Source: Haliscomenobacter hydrossis DSM 1100 (GTDB lineage Bacteria > Bacteroidota > Bacteroidia > Chitinophagales > Saprospiraceae). Taken from it: a DNA stretch of 64,000 nucleotides. The DNA is taken from contig NC_015510.1 of assembly GCF_000212735.1 (NCBI RefSeq), positions 5,395,001 to 5,459,000 of the forward strand, in the 5' to 3' direction. Positions 16,075 to 24,533 of this stretch are shown in pieces. Each line of letters opens with the position of its first letter. Within the stretch, counting starts at the first letter, position 1. The notes below the pieces were generated by a model that saw only the letters and a list, made by a program, of their open reading frames with translations, was not told the origin of the DNA and ran no database searches. The position numbers and the translations under genes were made by a program.

Positions 16075-18858
16075 ATGAAGCAAACTTTACTTTTAGCGCT
16101 TGTTTTGTTCATTTGTGGCATGCAGGCCCGCGCCCAACAAGCTCCTACCAAAGACCAATGGGAGCACCCCCTGTTTGGCCGGATGCCTAGGGTAAGCATG
16201 CCATTACAAAACAACGCGGCGCTACAAGCAGAAGAGTACAGTTTGCGGGAAATGGGCAGGGCACCTCAGTTTGCCAAAGCCATCGAAGTAAATTATACCC
16301 CTGATAACAGTGGGCGCTGGGAAGAAATTGCATCTGGACAAAGCCGTTGGCGGCTTGGCGTACGCTCGCAAGGAGCTTATTCCCTCAATTTTGGCTTTAC
16401 CGGTTTTTACCTCCCAGCTGGAGCGGAATTTTTTTTGATCAACAGCCGTACTGCCGAAAAAATGGGTCCCTTCCGCAGTGCTGATAACGAAGACCACGCC
16501 GAATTTTGGAGTCCGATCATCGAAAGTGAAGAAGTCATTTTAGAAGTGATTTTACCTACCCGCCAAAAAACCGATCTGTGTTTACGACTGGGCTTTGTCA
16601 ATCATGATTTTGTCAACCTTACTAAAGTGCGTTCTTCCGAATGCCACATTGACATCATTTGTGGACAAAACAATGGGTATCCCCAGGTTGAAAATTTCCG
16701 GAATGTGGCCCAGTCCGTGGGACTGATCTCTATCCGCGGCACCTCCATTTGTACGGGGTTTTTGGTCAACAACGGCAAAGAAGATTGTCATCCCTACTTC
16801 GTGACGGCTCGGCACTGCCAGAGCAGAGCCTCGGACGCGCCTTCGCTGGTCGTGTACTGGAATTTCCAAAACAGCATTTGTCGCCAGCCGGGTAGCACGG
16901 CCAACGCCTCCCCCGGTGATGGCAAATTTGACACGTTTAATACGGGCATGATCCAGCGTTCTTCCAACAGCAATTCCGATTTTACGTTACTCGAACTGGA
17001 TGATCCGGTTGTATTGGATGCCAATGCCTATTTCGCCGGCTGGAATACCAACAACCAGACCCCAACGGGGGGCGTGGCTACAGTACACCAAGCGGGCACT
17101 GAAGAAAAACGCTTCAGTTATTCGACCAGAAGCACTTACCTCGGCAACTGGGGTGCAGCTACCCAGGTGAGCAACGGCAACCACCTGATTGTGCCCCGGT
17201 GGGACATTGGCAGTACCGAAGATGGTTCTTCCGGTGCCCCCCTTTTTAATCAACAAGGGCAAGTAATTGGGCAATTGCACGGGGGGACAGCGCTCTGCGG
17301 CAATACTGGATACGACTCCTTTGGCACCTGGAATGCATCCTGGAATGCAGGTGCCAGCCTGAACACACGTCTGCGCGATTGGCTCGATCCCAACCGCAAT
17401 GCACTGGAGCAAATCGGCGGGCGCTGGCATTACGAGTGTCTTAACAGCATCCAGCTCGATCAGGAAAACCGCAGCATCTGCGGCCTGGGTTCAGCCACCT
17501 GGAACATTCAGTTAAATAATCCGAATGCCCAGTCCATTCAATTCAGCATACTCAATTTACCAGCGGGATTAAAGGCACAATTCAGTAAAAATCCAATTAC
17601 GGGATCCAGCAACAGCCTGGAGTTGCGCAACGAGTCCAGTACCTTGTCGGGATTCCATACCCTCAAGCTTCAGGCCATTGTTGGAAGTGATACTTTATCG
17701 CGCTTTATTTTGGTGGAAATCGTTCAGGCCCCCCAGCCCGTACAAGCACTAGAGCCCCAAAATGGCGACAACCTGGTGCCATTACCCGTACAATTGCGTT
17801 GGCACAAAGGTAAATTTGCTCAACAATATACCATATTACTGGCCCGAGATGCGGCATTTAGGGACATCATAGGGCGGTATCGCAGTTTGGATACCACCTA
17901 TCTAATCAACAAGTTGGACTTGAAAGGTACTTATTATTGGAAGGTTTGGGGCATCAATACTTGTGATACTTCCCTGGTACCCAATACTTTTCAGGAGTTT
18001 ACCATTGCGCCCAGTATCCAGGCAACGGTTTTACCTGAATTTCAGGCGCTTTGCCAGGCCGACTCGATGGTATTGTTGCTCAAAGCAGCCGATGCTTACC
18101 AGGGTTCGGCAATGCTGAGTTACCGCGTGACGCCCCGGACAGCCTTGAGTTTGTCCTTTAGCGAAGATCCCGCCAAGATCAATGCTGGAGTACTGTTTCA
18201 GGCTAAAGCCAGAAACCTGCGGCCATTGCTCCCAGGTAATTATGAGTTGACATTTTACACGCGCCAGAACAACCTGCGCGATAGCACCAAGGTCAGTTTT
18301 TCCATCACTGCTGCCCCGCGTATTCCCGTGCTGAGTACTCCAGCAGTTTCTACAGTTTTACTGGACAAAAGGCCAATTTTGAGTTGGAGCAGCAGCGGTG
18401 CTGTGGAACGCTATGAATTGGAAGTTGCTACGGATTCGGCATTTTTATTCCCGGTATGGACGGCAAATTTGGAACTTACCGAGTACCAAAGAGCACAAGA
18501 TTTGGCGGCAGGGCGCTACTTTTGGCGGGTTCGGGCGGTGAATTCATGTGGCATTACGGAATCAAAAATTCAATCGTTCACGGTGTTTCAAAGCAACCTG
18601 AGCAAGATCAACGACCTGGATGTAGGGATAGAACCCATTCCCAGCACAGGCCGGGTAACCCTGCACCTCTCCGCCGATATTGATGGGGCGAGTATTGAGC
18701 TGTACAACATGAGTGGGCAGTTGTTGAGCACAATTGTGCCGGGGCAGGTTTTCCGCGATTGGACCATGGATTTGTCTCGCTATCCGGCGGGGATGTACGT
18801 ACTGCGGTTGAAGCACCGGCAATCTTCGGTGGGCTTAAGGGTGATCTTGCAGCGGTGA
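16075..18858 (+). CDS. Secreted trypsin-like serine protease with T9SS sorting domain
   Basis: A 927-residue exported protease. Residues 1-20 form a signal peptide (start at 16075, MKQTLLL; the longer frame from 16030 adds an unlikely 15-residue leader). After a propeptide region, the catalytic domain (about 200-460) shows the triad His247 in VTARHC, Asp302 in SDFTLLEL and Ser386 in DGSSGAPLF. It resembles lysyl endopeptidase (protease I) relatives, with several Cys likely in disulfides. Residues of about 560-830 look like fibronectin/Ig-type modules (WKVWGINTC; FWRVRAVNSCG). The last about 80 residues are a type A T9SS sorting domain with PIPSTGRVTLHL and YPAGMYVLRL. The protein is expected to be released or attached at the cell surface. 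Confidence 0.85.
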   Translation: MKQTLLLALVLFICGMQARAQQAPTKDQWEHPLFGRMPRVSMPLQNNAALQAEEYSLREMGRAPQFAKAIEVNYTPDNSGRWEEIASGQSRWRLGVRSQGAYSLNFGFTGFYLPAGAEFFLINSRTAEKMGPFRSADNEDHAEFWSPIIESEEVILEVILPTRQKTDLCLRLGFVNHDFVNLTKVRSSECHIDIICGQNNGYPQVENFRNVAQSVGLISIRGTSICTGFLVNNGKEDCHPYFVTARHCQSRASDAPSLVVYWNFQNSICRQPGSTANASPGDGKFDTFNTGMIQRSSNSNSDFTLLELDDPVVLDANAYFAGWNTNNQTPTGGVATVHQAGTEEKRFSYSTRSTYLGNWGAATQVSNGNHLIVPRWDIGSTEDGSSGAPLFNQQGQVIGQLHGGTALCGNTGYDSFGTWNASWNAGASLNTRLRDWLDPNRNALEQIGGRWHYECLNSIQLDQENRSICGLGSATWNIQLNNPNAQSIQFSILNLPAGLKAQFSKNPITGSSNSLELRNESSTLSGFHTLKLQAIVGSDTLSRFILVEIVQAPQPVQALEPQNGDNLVPLPVQLRWHKGKFAQQYTILLARDAAFRDIIGRYRSLDTTYLINKLDLKGTYYWKVWGINTCDTSLVPNTFQEFTIAPSIQATVLPEFQALCQADSMVLLLKAADAYQGSAMLSYRVTPRTALSLSFSEDPAKINAGVLFQAKARNLRPLLPGNYELTFYTRQNNLRDSTKVSFSITAAPRIPVLSTPAVSTVLLDKRPILSWSSSGAVERYELEVATDSAFLFPVWTANLELTEYQRAQDLAAGRYFWRVRAVNSCGITESKIQSFTVFQSNLSKINDLDVGIEPIPSTGRVTLHLSADIDGASIELYNMSGQLLSTIVPGQVFRDWTMDLSRYPAGMYVLRLKHRQSSVGLRVILQR

Positions 18859-18872
18859 TCGTTTGTAAAGGT

Positions 18873-19835
18873 TCAATAGACCTCTTTCATGGCCAGGTTT
18901 AACTCGTTCAGTAGTTCCGGTACCAAGGCAAAAGGGTCGTAAGGTTTTCCCCGCACCAAAAGGGTCTCAACGGGTAAATAACCTTTGTAGCCCGTCTTTT
19001 TTAAAATTTTCATCAAACGAACACAATCCGTCTTGACCGTACTGCCGATTCCAAAGGCACTTTCTTTCACCTGCCAGTTGACCGCATACGGGACCACTGC
19101 CTCAATATCCACATAGGGATCCGGGGTTTTAAAATTACCGGTATCCACAATGATGCCTGCCCATTTGCTATTGACTCCCTTCAGCACTTTCAAACATTGT
19201 TCAGCGGTTTGGAGCATGTCACCGTGATTTTGAATACCGATTTTAACCCCATGTTTTTCACCGTGCGCCGCACACTCTTTGTAACATTCGATCATCCAGC
19301 CCGCTACTTCATCCCATTTGTTTTCATACCCTTTGGGAACTTCACCAGCAAACAATCTCAAAACTGGTGCCCCTAATTTGGCGGCCACTTCAATCCATTT
19401 TTTTGCCAAAGCCACATCAGCAGCCCTTACCGCCGGATCGGGTGATGCAAAATTGTTGCGTATGCCGGTTCCACTGATCACGATTCCCAACTGTTTTGCC
19501 TTGTTACGCACCTTTGCGATGTATTCATCAGAGGGAACTTCGGGGTAATTGGGGAAATAATACCCGGTAAGGTCTACCGCTGCAATTTTTTGCCCGGCAC
19601 ACCAATCCATCAAATTGAACAGGGTGTACAAGGGCTGCTTATCCCTTGGTTCTTTTGCCAGTAGCAGGTCGTTAAAAGAGTAAGCATTCAGTGCCAGTTT
19701 TATGGGTGCTTTACTGCTTACTCTTTTAACCTGTTGCGCTACCGATACGTAACTACCCCAAAATGTCATTAAAGCAGTAGCCAAAATAACTATCCGCAGG
19801 AGTTTTGTGTGGCTTGTTTTGATGTAGTGACGCAT
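18873..19835 (-). CDS. Sugar phosphate isomerase/epimerase-like TIM-barrel protein
   Basis: A 320-residue exported or membrane-anchored member of the xylose-isomerase-like TIM-barrel (AP_endonuc_2) family. Residues 1-34 include a hydrophobic signal (ILATALMTFWGSYVSVAQ). Barrel motifs include AVDLTGYYFPNYP, GAPVLRLFAGEVPKG, KIGIQNHGDM and GIIVDTGNF, with the usual Glu/Asp/His metal-site candidates at strand ends; the closing segment is KGYLPVETL. It is the last gene of a minus-strand operon with the aldo/keto reductase (8 bp upstream) and GlcG-like protein, opposite a LacI regulator. The sugar substrate is unknown; a role in sugar or sugar-acid interconversion is inferred from the neighbours. 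Confidence 0.75.
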   Translation of the reverse strand: MRHYIKTSHTKLLRIVILATALMTFWGSYVSVAQQVKRVSSKAPIKLALNAYSFNDLLLAKEPRDKQPLYTLFNLMDWCAGQKIAAVDLTGYYFPNYPEVPSDEYIAKVRNKAKQLGIVISGTGIRNNFASPDPAVRAADVALAKKWIEVAAKLGAPVLRLFAGEVPKGYENKWDEVAGWMIECYKECAAHGEKHGVKIGIQNHGDMLQTAEQCLKVLKGVNSKWAGIIVDTGNFKTPDPYVDIEAVVPYAVNWQVKESAFGIGSTVKTDCVRLMKILKKTGYKGYLPVETLLVRGKPYDPFALVPELLNELNLAMKEVY

Positions 19836-19843
19836 GATTGTGA

Positions 19844-20839
19844 TTATTTTAAGATGTTATTGATCTTATTGAGCTCTTCCTCGGAAAAGTAATAATTGGC
19901 AAGGCAACCAATGGAATCCAGTACCTGGGCAGGTTTGCTGGCCCCAATCAACACGGAAGTGATGCGTGGGTCTTTCAAGATCCAGGCCAGGGCCATTTGC
20001 GCCAGGTTTTGTCCGCGTGCTTCAGCCAGTTCATTGAGTTGGCGTACTTTATTGATTTTGTCCTCCGAAACCTGGTCTTCTTCAATAGCACCGTTGCCCC
20101 GATGGCTGGATGCTCTCGAATCGGCTGGAATGCCTTTCAGGTATTTATTGGTCAACACCCCTTGGGCCAGCGGAGAAAAGGGGATACATCCGACTCCATT
20201 TTGTTCCAGTACATCCAACAATCCATTTTCTACCCAACGGTCGAACATGGAATATTTGGGCTGGTGAATCAGGCAAGGCGTGCCCAATTCTTGCAAAATT
20301 TGCATGGCTTTTGCGGCTTCTGCGGGCTGATAACTCGATATCCCCACATAGAGGGCTTTCCCCTGCCGCACCATCAGATCCAGCGTTCCCATGGTTTCTT
20401 CCAGGGGTGTTTCGGGATCAGGGCGGTGGTGGTAAAAAATGTCCACGTATTCCAGGCCCATTCTTTTCAAACTCTGGTCAAGGCTGGCCACCAGGTATTT
20501 TTTTGAGCCCCAATCACCATAAGGCCCCGGCCACATGCCCCAACCGGCTTTGGAAGAAATGATCAATTCATCCCGGTAAGGAACAAAATCATCTTTGAAT
20601 ATTTTCCCAAAATTCTCTTCTGCCGAGCCAGCGGGCGGGCCGTAATTATTGGCTAAATCAAAATGGGTAATGCCATTGTCAAAAGCAACCCGTAAGATAT
20701 TGCGCGCATTGTCCAGGATGTCGATATGACCAAAGTTGTGCCACAGGCCAAGTGAAATTGCGGGCAATTTCAGTCCGCTGTTGCCGCAGCGGCGGTATTC
20801 CATGGATTGGTACCTTTGGGCACTAGGTAAGTATTGCAT
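19844..20839 (-). CDS. Aldo/keto reductase, YghZ/L-glyceraldehyde-3-phosphate reductase type
   Basis: A 331-residue NADPH-dependent oxidoreductase. The N-terminal MEYRRCGNSGLKLPAISLGLWHNFG and FDLANNYGPPAGSAEENFG, with the catalytic Asp/Tyr pair (Asp of FDLANNY, Tyr of NNYG), Lys in SSKAGWGMWPGPYG and His in FYHHRPD, match the YghZ/AKR14-type subfamily. The coenzyme site is in the C-terminal VLIGASKPAQVLDSIG. Members reduce small aldehydes such as L-glyceraldehyde 3-phosphate or methylglyoxal. It is in the middle of a three-gene operon whose promoter region carries the operator-like module at 21393-21437. Confidence 0.85.
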   Translation of the reverse strand: MQYLPSAQRYQSMEYRRCGNSGLKLPAISLGLWHNFGHIDILDNARNILRVAFDNGITHFDLANNYGPPAGSAEENFGKIFKDDFVPYRDELIISSKAGWGMWPGPYGDWGSKKYLVASLDQSLKRMGLEYVDIFYHHRPDPETPLEETMGTLDLMVRQGKALYVGISSYQPAEAAKAMQILQELGTPCLIHQPKYSMFDRWVENGLLDVLEQNGVGCIPFSPLAQGVLTNKYLKGIPADSRASSHRGNGAIEEDQVSEDKINKVRQLNELAEARGQNLAQMALAWILKDPRITSVLIGASKPAQVLDSIGCLANYYFSEEELNKINNILK

Positions 20840-20867
20840 AATAGAATTGTTTTAGAACTGATTAACA

Positions 20868-21317
20868 TTAGCGCTGTTCCGCAGCAGCCAGTGCTTTCAC
20901 CATTATTTCCAGATCGGTAGTCCCTCTGAAACCACTAAAGCCAACAGAAAGTATGGTTCCGTCCTTCAGGGTCAGCGGTTGTCCGCCTTCCCAGCCAATC
21001 AGGTCAGGGGCATCAATGCCGTTGGCATTTTCATCCACTTCTTTATTGAAAACCATTCGTTCATATGCTCCGGTTTTTACACCAGTGAGCCATACCTGGC
21101 TGGCTTTTGTCCAGGCCACTTTATACGATTGCCGCAATCTTGCTTGATTTGTCCCGAACATTTTTCCATGTACGACACCCCTGTCATCAATGATGCACAC
21201 GGCCAGGTTTCCATGGGAAATGCACTCATCCGCGTGCATTTCCATGTAAACCGGGATCAATTGCTCAATGGCGTCGTACATTTTTTGCACCAGGACCAAC
21301 ATTTCAGGGTTCTCCAT
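20868..21317 (-). CDS. GlcG/HbpS-family protein (DUF336)
   Basis: A 149-residue protein of the GlcG/HbpS (heme-degrading-like, DUF336) family, with the typical phrases LAVCIIDDRGVVHGKMFG, TKASQVWLTG and LIGWEGGQPLTLKDGTILSVGFSGFRGTTDLEIMVKA. Members often accompany sugar or glycolate genes; their biochemical role is poorly defined and heme or cobalamin binding is reported only for some. No signal peptide. It is the first gene of the operon read leftwards from 21317. Its upstream region is shared with the divergent lacI-type gene. Confidence 0.78.
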   Translation of the reverse strand: MENPEMLVLVQKMYDAIEQLIPVYMEMHADECISHGNLAVCIIDDRGVVHGKMFGTNQARLRQSYKVAWTKASQVWLTGVKTGAYERMVFNKEVDENANGIDAPDLIGWEGGQPLTLKDGTILSVGFSGFRGTTDLEIMVKALAAAEQR

Positions 21318-21392
21318 TTTAGTCTGATTGTATTTTCGTTTTCAACTGAAGCTGCTTTACTTGTTGTAAAATTCAAGAAAAACCTGATGCGC

Positions 21393-21437
21393 CTGATCTT
21401 TTGTGGGGTATTTATTTGCTACAACGTTGTCGTTGGT
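21393..21437. promoter_or_regulatory. Operator-like module, copy 1 (palindrome ACAACGTTGT)
   Basis: A 45-bp block with only two mismatches to the block at 23303-23347. It contains the perfect 10-bp palindrome ACAACGTTGT at 21421-21430, with the central CpG typical of LacI-family operators, and next to it the motif TTTTGTGnGGTATTTATTTG (21399-21418). It lies between the divergent GlcG-like and lacI genes, immediately upstream of the lacI -33 element. Confidence 0.65.
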
Positions 21438-21471
21438 TTTTGTAGAATACCCAAAATCTTACCTATATTTG
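21438..21471 (+). promoter_or_regulatory. Bacteroidetes-type promoter of the LacI regulator gene
   Basis: TTG at 21440-21442 (in TTTTTG), 21-bp spacer, then TATATTTG at 21464-21471, a full match to TAnnTTTG. The start codon of the regulator lies 33 bp downstream. The operator palindrome abuts the -33 element, consistent with autoregulation. Confidence 0.65.
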
Positions 21472-21503
21472 AAATGGTCTGATGGAGACACCAATATACC
21501 ATT

Positions 21504-22517
21504 ATGAATCTTAAAGAACTTGCCAAAGCCTTAAACTTATCTTTCTCCACTGTTTCAAAAGCATTGCGGGACAGCCACGAAATTAGCATTGCTACCAAAA
21601 ACCGAGTGCTGGCAAAAGCCAAAGAATTGAATTACCAGGTCAATCCCCAGGCCAGCAGTTTGCGCAAACAAAAAAGCAAAACCATTGCGGTGGTTATCCC
21701 TGAAGTGGTCAACGATTTTTTTGGCCCCGTGATCAACGGCATTGAGTCCATTGCCCAGGAAAAAGGCTACCACGTCCTGATTTACCTGACCCATGAGGAC
21801 ATGCAAAAGGAAGTAGCGATTACCAAATTGTTACAAAATGGCCGGGTTGACGGAATCATGATGTCCTTATCTGAAGAAACTTCCGATACCACCCATCTGC
21901 AAGCCTTAAGAGAAAACGAAATACCGCTGGTTTTTTTTGACCGCATTGCCGAAGACATCGATGCGCCAAAGGTCACGACGGATGATTACAATTGCGGCAT
22001 CAAGGCAACCGAACACTTGATTGAAAATGGCTGTACACGCATCGCCTTTTTGTCGATTGCCCCCAATCTTTCCATCAGCAACAAGCGCATGAACGGATAC
22101 CTGGACGCTTTAAAAAAGCACAACATAACACCAGACAATAGCCTGATCCTGGCTTGCACCGGAGATGAGGCCAAAAATAAAACCCTGATCCAGCAATTGT
22201 TCAAAAGCAAAAACCGACCCGATGGCATCTTTGCTTCGGTAGAAAAACTGGCGATTGCGACGTATGAAATCTGTGCGGAATTGACCTTGACTATCCCGCG
22301 CGATGTCAAAGTCATCTGTTTTTCCAATATGCAAACCGCAGCCCTGCTCAATCCCTCCCTCAGCACCATTACCCAGCCAGCTTATGAAATGGGTCGGGAA
22401 GGGGCGGCGATTCTGTTTAAGCTGGTGGAAAAAAAGGGGCACCACTTTCTGCTTGAAAATACCGTATTGAATTCTGCATTGGTAGCGAGAAATTCTACTT
22501 TTTCTCAGCCAGCGTAA
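21504..22517 (+). CDS. LacI-family transcriptional regulator
   Basis: A 337-residue sugar-responsive repressor or activator. Residues 1-50 are the LacI helix-turn-helix and hinge (NLKELAKALNLSFSTVSKALRDSHEIS), and residues 60-330 are a periplasmic-binding-protein-like ligand domain (IAVVIPEVVNDFFGPVINGIE...; GVDG/MSLSEE; CFSNMQTAALLNPSLSTI). It is divergent from the GlcG/aldo-keto reductase/TIM-barrel operon and converges with the CBM6 gene, overlapping its end by 23 bp. The palindromic module present here and upstream of the CBM6 gene is its most likely binding site, so it probably controls the 18.8-26.5 kb sugar locus. The inducer is unknown. Confidence 0.9.
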   Translation: MNLKELAKALNLSFSTVSKALRDSHEISIATKNRVLAKAKELNYQVNPQASSLRKQKSKTIAVVIPEVVNDFFGPVINGIESIAQEKGYHVLIYLTHEDMQKEVAITKLLQNGRVDGIMMSLSEETSDTTHLQALRENEIPLVFFDRIAEDIDAPKVTTDDYNCGIKATEHLIENGCTRIAFLSIAPNLSISNKRMNGYLDALKKHNITPDNSLILACTGDEAKNKTLIQQLFKSKNRPDGIFASVEKLAIATYEICAELTLTIPRDVKVICFSNMQTAALLNPSLSTITQPAYEMGREGAAILFKLVEKKGHHFLLENTVLNSALVARNSTFSQPA

Positions 22518-23253
22518 ATTCAAAATAGGCGAAATTATTGCCCTTGTTGTAGTGAAAGGTCAATAGGTGAAGTCCCGCTTCTGAAAAGGTAATGGTTCCA
22601 ATTTCGGCTTTGTTCCAGGCATGAAAATTGCCCGTATTGAGGGGGAGTTTGCAGGTACTGGCCAGTTTTTGATCCACATCAAAGGTGATGCTTGCGTCAT
22701 TGTTGGCGTACAAGGCATCGATCTTATAGGTACCGGCGACTTTGACTTCCACAGTGTAATTGAGCCACTCGTTGTCCTCGGTCCAACCGACATAAAATTG
22801 ATTCACTTCCGGTGTGTAATAATTGTTGGTGTGGTTAAAATCGGCAAAGTCCTTGGCGTAGGAAAGGTCCACATTTTCCTCTTTTCGAAAGGCCCATTCA
22901 TAGGAGGTAGCATGAGGACGCTGGTGATTGGGTGCCATGTTCAGCCCGCCGCTACCCCGGTTTTCGGTTTCAAAATCATGGTAGGCTACACCTTCCCCCC
23001 CCAGGTCGTAGTAAGCACATTCAAGTTTACCGGGAATGACCTGTGCACCTGCGATATGGCGGGTATCCACGAAGGGTCTACCTTGGTAATTGGCTGGAAT
23101 GGATGATTTGATGGGTTTTGGTAGGTTGATCTTATCCGTGGTGGGTAATTCTTCTTTTTTAGCCGGAGTTGGCTGTTGACCCGATACCCTGAAATTTGTG
23201 ATAACCAAAAGCAGAAATACCAGATAAATTACTTTTATGTTGTTGATTTTCAT
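22495..23253 (-). CDS. Secreted carbohydrate-binding protein, CBM6-like
   Basis: A 252-residue exported protein: signal peptide (residues 1-25, ending RVSGQ), a Pro/Lys linker, then a jelly-roll carbohydrate-binding module of the CBM6/CBM35-like type. Diagnostic segments are AYYDLGGEGVAYHD near the start, VGWTEDNEWLNYTVEVKVAGTYKIDALYA in the middle, and NFHAWNKAEIGTITFSEAGLHLLTFHYNKGNNFAYFEFTL at the end. No catalytic domain is attached. The upstream region carries the second operator-like module. It presumably helps bind the polysaccharide cleaved by the GH43 enzyme nearby; the ligand is not determined. Its 3' end overlaps that of the lacI-type gene. Confidence 0.78.
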   Translation of the reverse strand: MKINNIKVIYLVFLLLVITNFRVSGQQPTPAKKEELPTTDKINLPKPIKSSIPANYQGRPFVDTRHIAGAQVIPGKLECAYYDLGGEGVAYHDFETENRGSGGLNMAPNHQRPHATSYEWAFRKEENVDLSYAKDFADFNHTNNYYTPEVNQFYVGWTEDNEWLNYTVEVKVAGTYKIDALYANNDASITFDVDQKLASTCKLPLNTGNFHAWNKAEIGTITFSEAGLHLLTFHYNKGNNFAYFEFTLAEKK

Positions 23254-23302
23254 GGTCGTATTTTTTTTGACGCTGTTAATTTCAAAAAAAAATACGATGC
23301 CG

Positions 23303-23347
23303 CTGATCTTTTGTGCGGTATTTATTTGCTACAACGTTGTCGCTGGT
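23303..23347. promoter_or_regulatory. Operator-like module, copy 2 (palindrome ACAACGTTGT)
   Basis: Nearly identical (43 of 45 positions) to 21393-21437, with the palindrome at 23331-23340. It lies about 55-95 bp upstream of the CBM6 gene start. Similarity extends weakly another 20 bp to the left, suggesting a duplicated control region. Confidence 0.65.
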
Positions 23348-23398
23348 ATGCAGCGTAATGTCTATTTATCCACAATGAACACAACAGTGGGATGAACA

Positions 23399-23437
23399 CT
23401 GCCAGCCTTGGTCTTGTACCGAGACCAAGGCTGGCAG
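23399..23437. terminator. Strong stem-loop between two minus-strand genes
   Basis: A perfect 16-bp inverted repeat (23399-23414 with 23422-23437, 7-nt loop) just downstream of the 23453-24385 gene. No clear T-run follows on the minus strand, so it may be a terminator, a transcript-stabilising hairpin or a processing site. Confidence 0.5.
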
Positions 23438-23452
23438 GGATTCATCACTTCA

Positions 23453-24385
23453 TTAATTCGCTTTTACCAGCCAAACTGCGTATTGTGGGTTGGTATGCTC
23501 CTGTTTGTTCGAGTCGCAGATGACGAACAAGGGATAGTAGCCTTCCAGGCTTTTTTGCTCAATAACCTGCTTTACCGTAGCGGATGATTGTTTATGACCG
23601 GGAAAGGCGGAAAATGGAGTAAACCCTGGATTTTTGGTGAAAATAGGCGAGTAACCCCCATCGTGAATGTCCAGATAAGTCAGCACAAACCCTTGGGCTT
23701 TCATGTCTAGGCACAGTTTTGCATACTCATGGTATGGCAGATTACTGCGAGAGGAAATAGCGTTGGATTGTTTGATGTACAAGCTGGTCGCGTGTACCGC
23801 CCCATTGACCTCCGCCGGATTGCCAATGGCAGGTTGGCGATGGTAAGCGCGGTTGATCATTTTGTACCCTAATCCGCTGAGCTGATCAAATTTGCTCTGG
23901 TGCAAAACTGGCCCTGCATCCACAACGATCCCCCAATCTGCGGCGTTGCCCTTTACCCAAATGGCCAGATAATGCTCCTTGTTGTCCGTACCGAGATAGG
24001 CGTCCTGATTGATGATGAACCAGCCCTGTGCTTCGGTGGCGGCGTATTGAGCCACAAAGTTATTGCTGGAATTGTATTGCGCCAATTGAACTTGCATCCG
24101 AGGGGCAGGTTTTTTCTTCAAAATCATCGTAGCAATAATCCCGGTGCTTGCTGCCCGACTGCTTCCAGCAGGTGGTTTGCCTTCAAAGTACATGGCATCT
24201 ACAAAAACGGGCATGTAACCTTGCCCAATGTACAAATTGGCTTGCGCCGCAATCTGGTTTTCGGGAATGCCCATCAGGGTGATGTAGTCTCCTCCTACTA
24301 CCTTGGTGATCTGTGCACTCAATGCGAAGGGGGCAACAATGAGCAAGGCACAAAAGAAGCTCTTGCTCCAAAAAAAATGTTTCAT
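23453..24385 (-). CDS. Secreted repeat protein, possibly of bacterial tandem repeat domain 1 type
   Basis: A 310-residue exported protein (signal peptide 1-24, ending FALSAQ; start at 24385, MKHFFW, because the longer frame has no sensible leader). The mature part holds about three repeats of some 90 residues with a shared plan: a 'GYMPVFVDAM / GYKMINRAYH / GFVLTYLDIH' strand, a short loop, and a 'YAVW / LAIWVKG / FVICDS' strand. This resembles the bacterial tandem repeat found in some secreted hydrolases, but the call is tentative. The gene lies in the LacI-controlled sugar locus, and upstream of it is a third copy of the TTTTGTGnGGTATTTATTTG motif. The function is unknown. Confidence 0.5.
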   Translation of the reverse strand: MKHFFWSKSFFCALLIVAPFALSAQITKVVGGDYITLMGIPENQIAAQANLYIGQGYMPVFVDAMYFEGKPPAGSSRAASTGIIATMILKKKPAPRMQVQLAQYNSSNNFVAQYAATEAQGWFIINQDAYLGTDNKEHYLAIWVKGNAADWGIVVDAGPVLHQSKFDQLSGLGYKMINRAYHRQPAIGNPAEVNGAVHATSLYIKQSNAISSRSNLPYHEYAKLCLDMKAQGFVLTYLDIHDGGYSPIFTKNPGFTPFSAFPGHKQSSATVKQVIEQKSLEGYYPLFVICDSNKQEHTNPQYAVWLVKAN

Positions 24386-24509
24386 GGTGGTTGAATTAGG
24401 TGTAATAAAATGTAATTGCAAGTGCTTGTGTGCCCGGCGGAAGGAAGTGTTCCGGGATGGGAGGATGTTTTTTGTAGTGTTTTTGTTAATGATTGTTAAA
24501 TGACTGCCA

Positions 24510-24533
24510 TTTTGTGTGGTATTTATTTGCTAC
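24510..24533. promoter_or_regulatory. Third copy of the shared motif upstream of the repeat protein
   Basis: 24 bp identical, except one variable position, to 21399-21422 and 23309-23332. The neighbouring ACAACGTTGT palindrome is missing here because the element runs into the stop codon of the GH43 gene. Confidence 0.5.
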
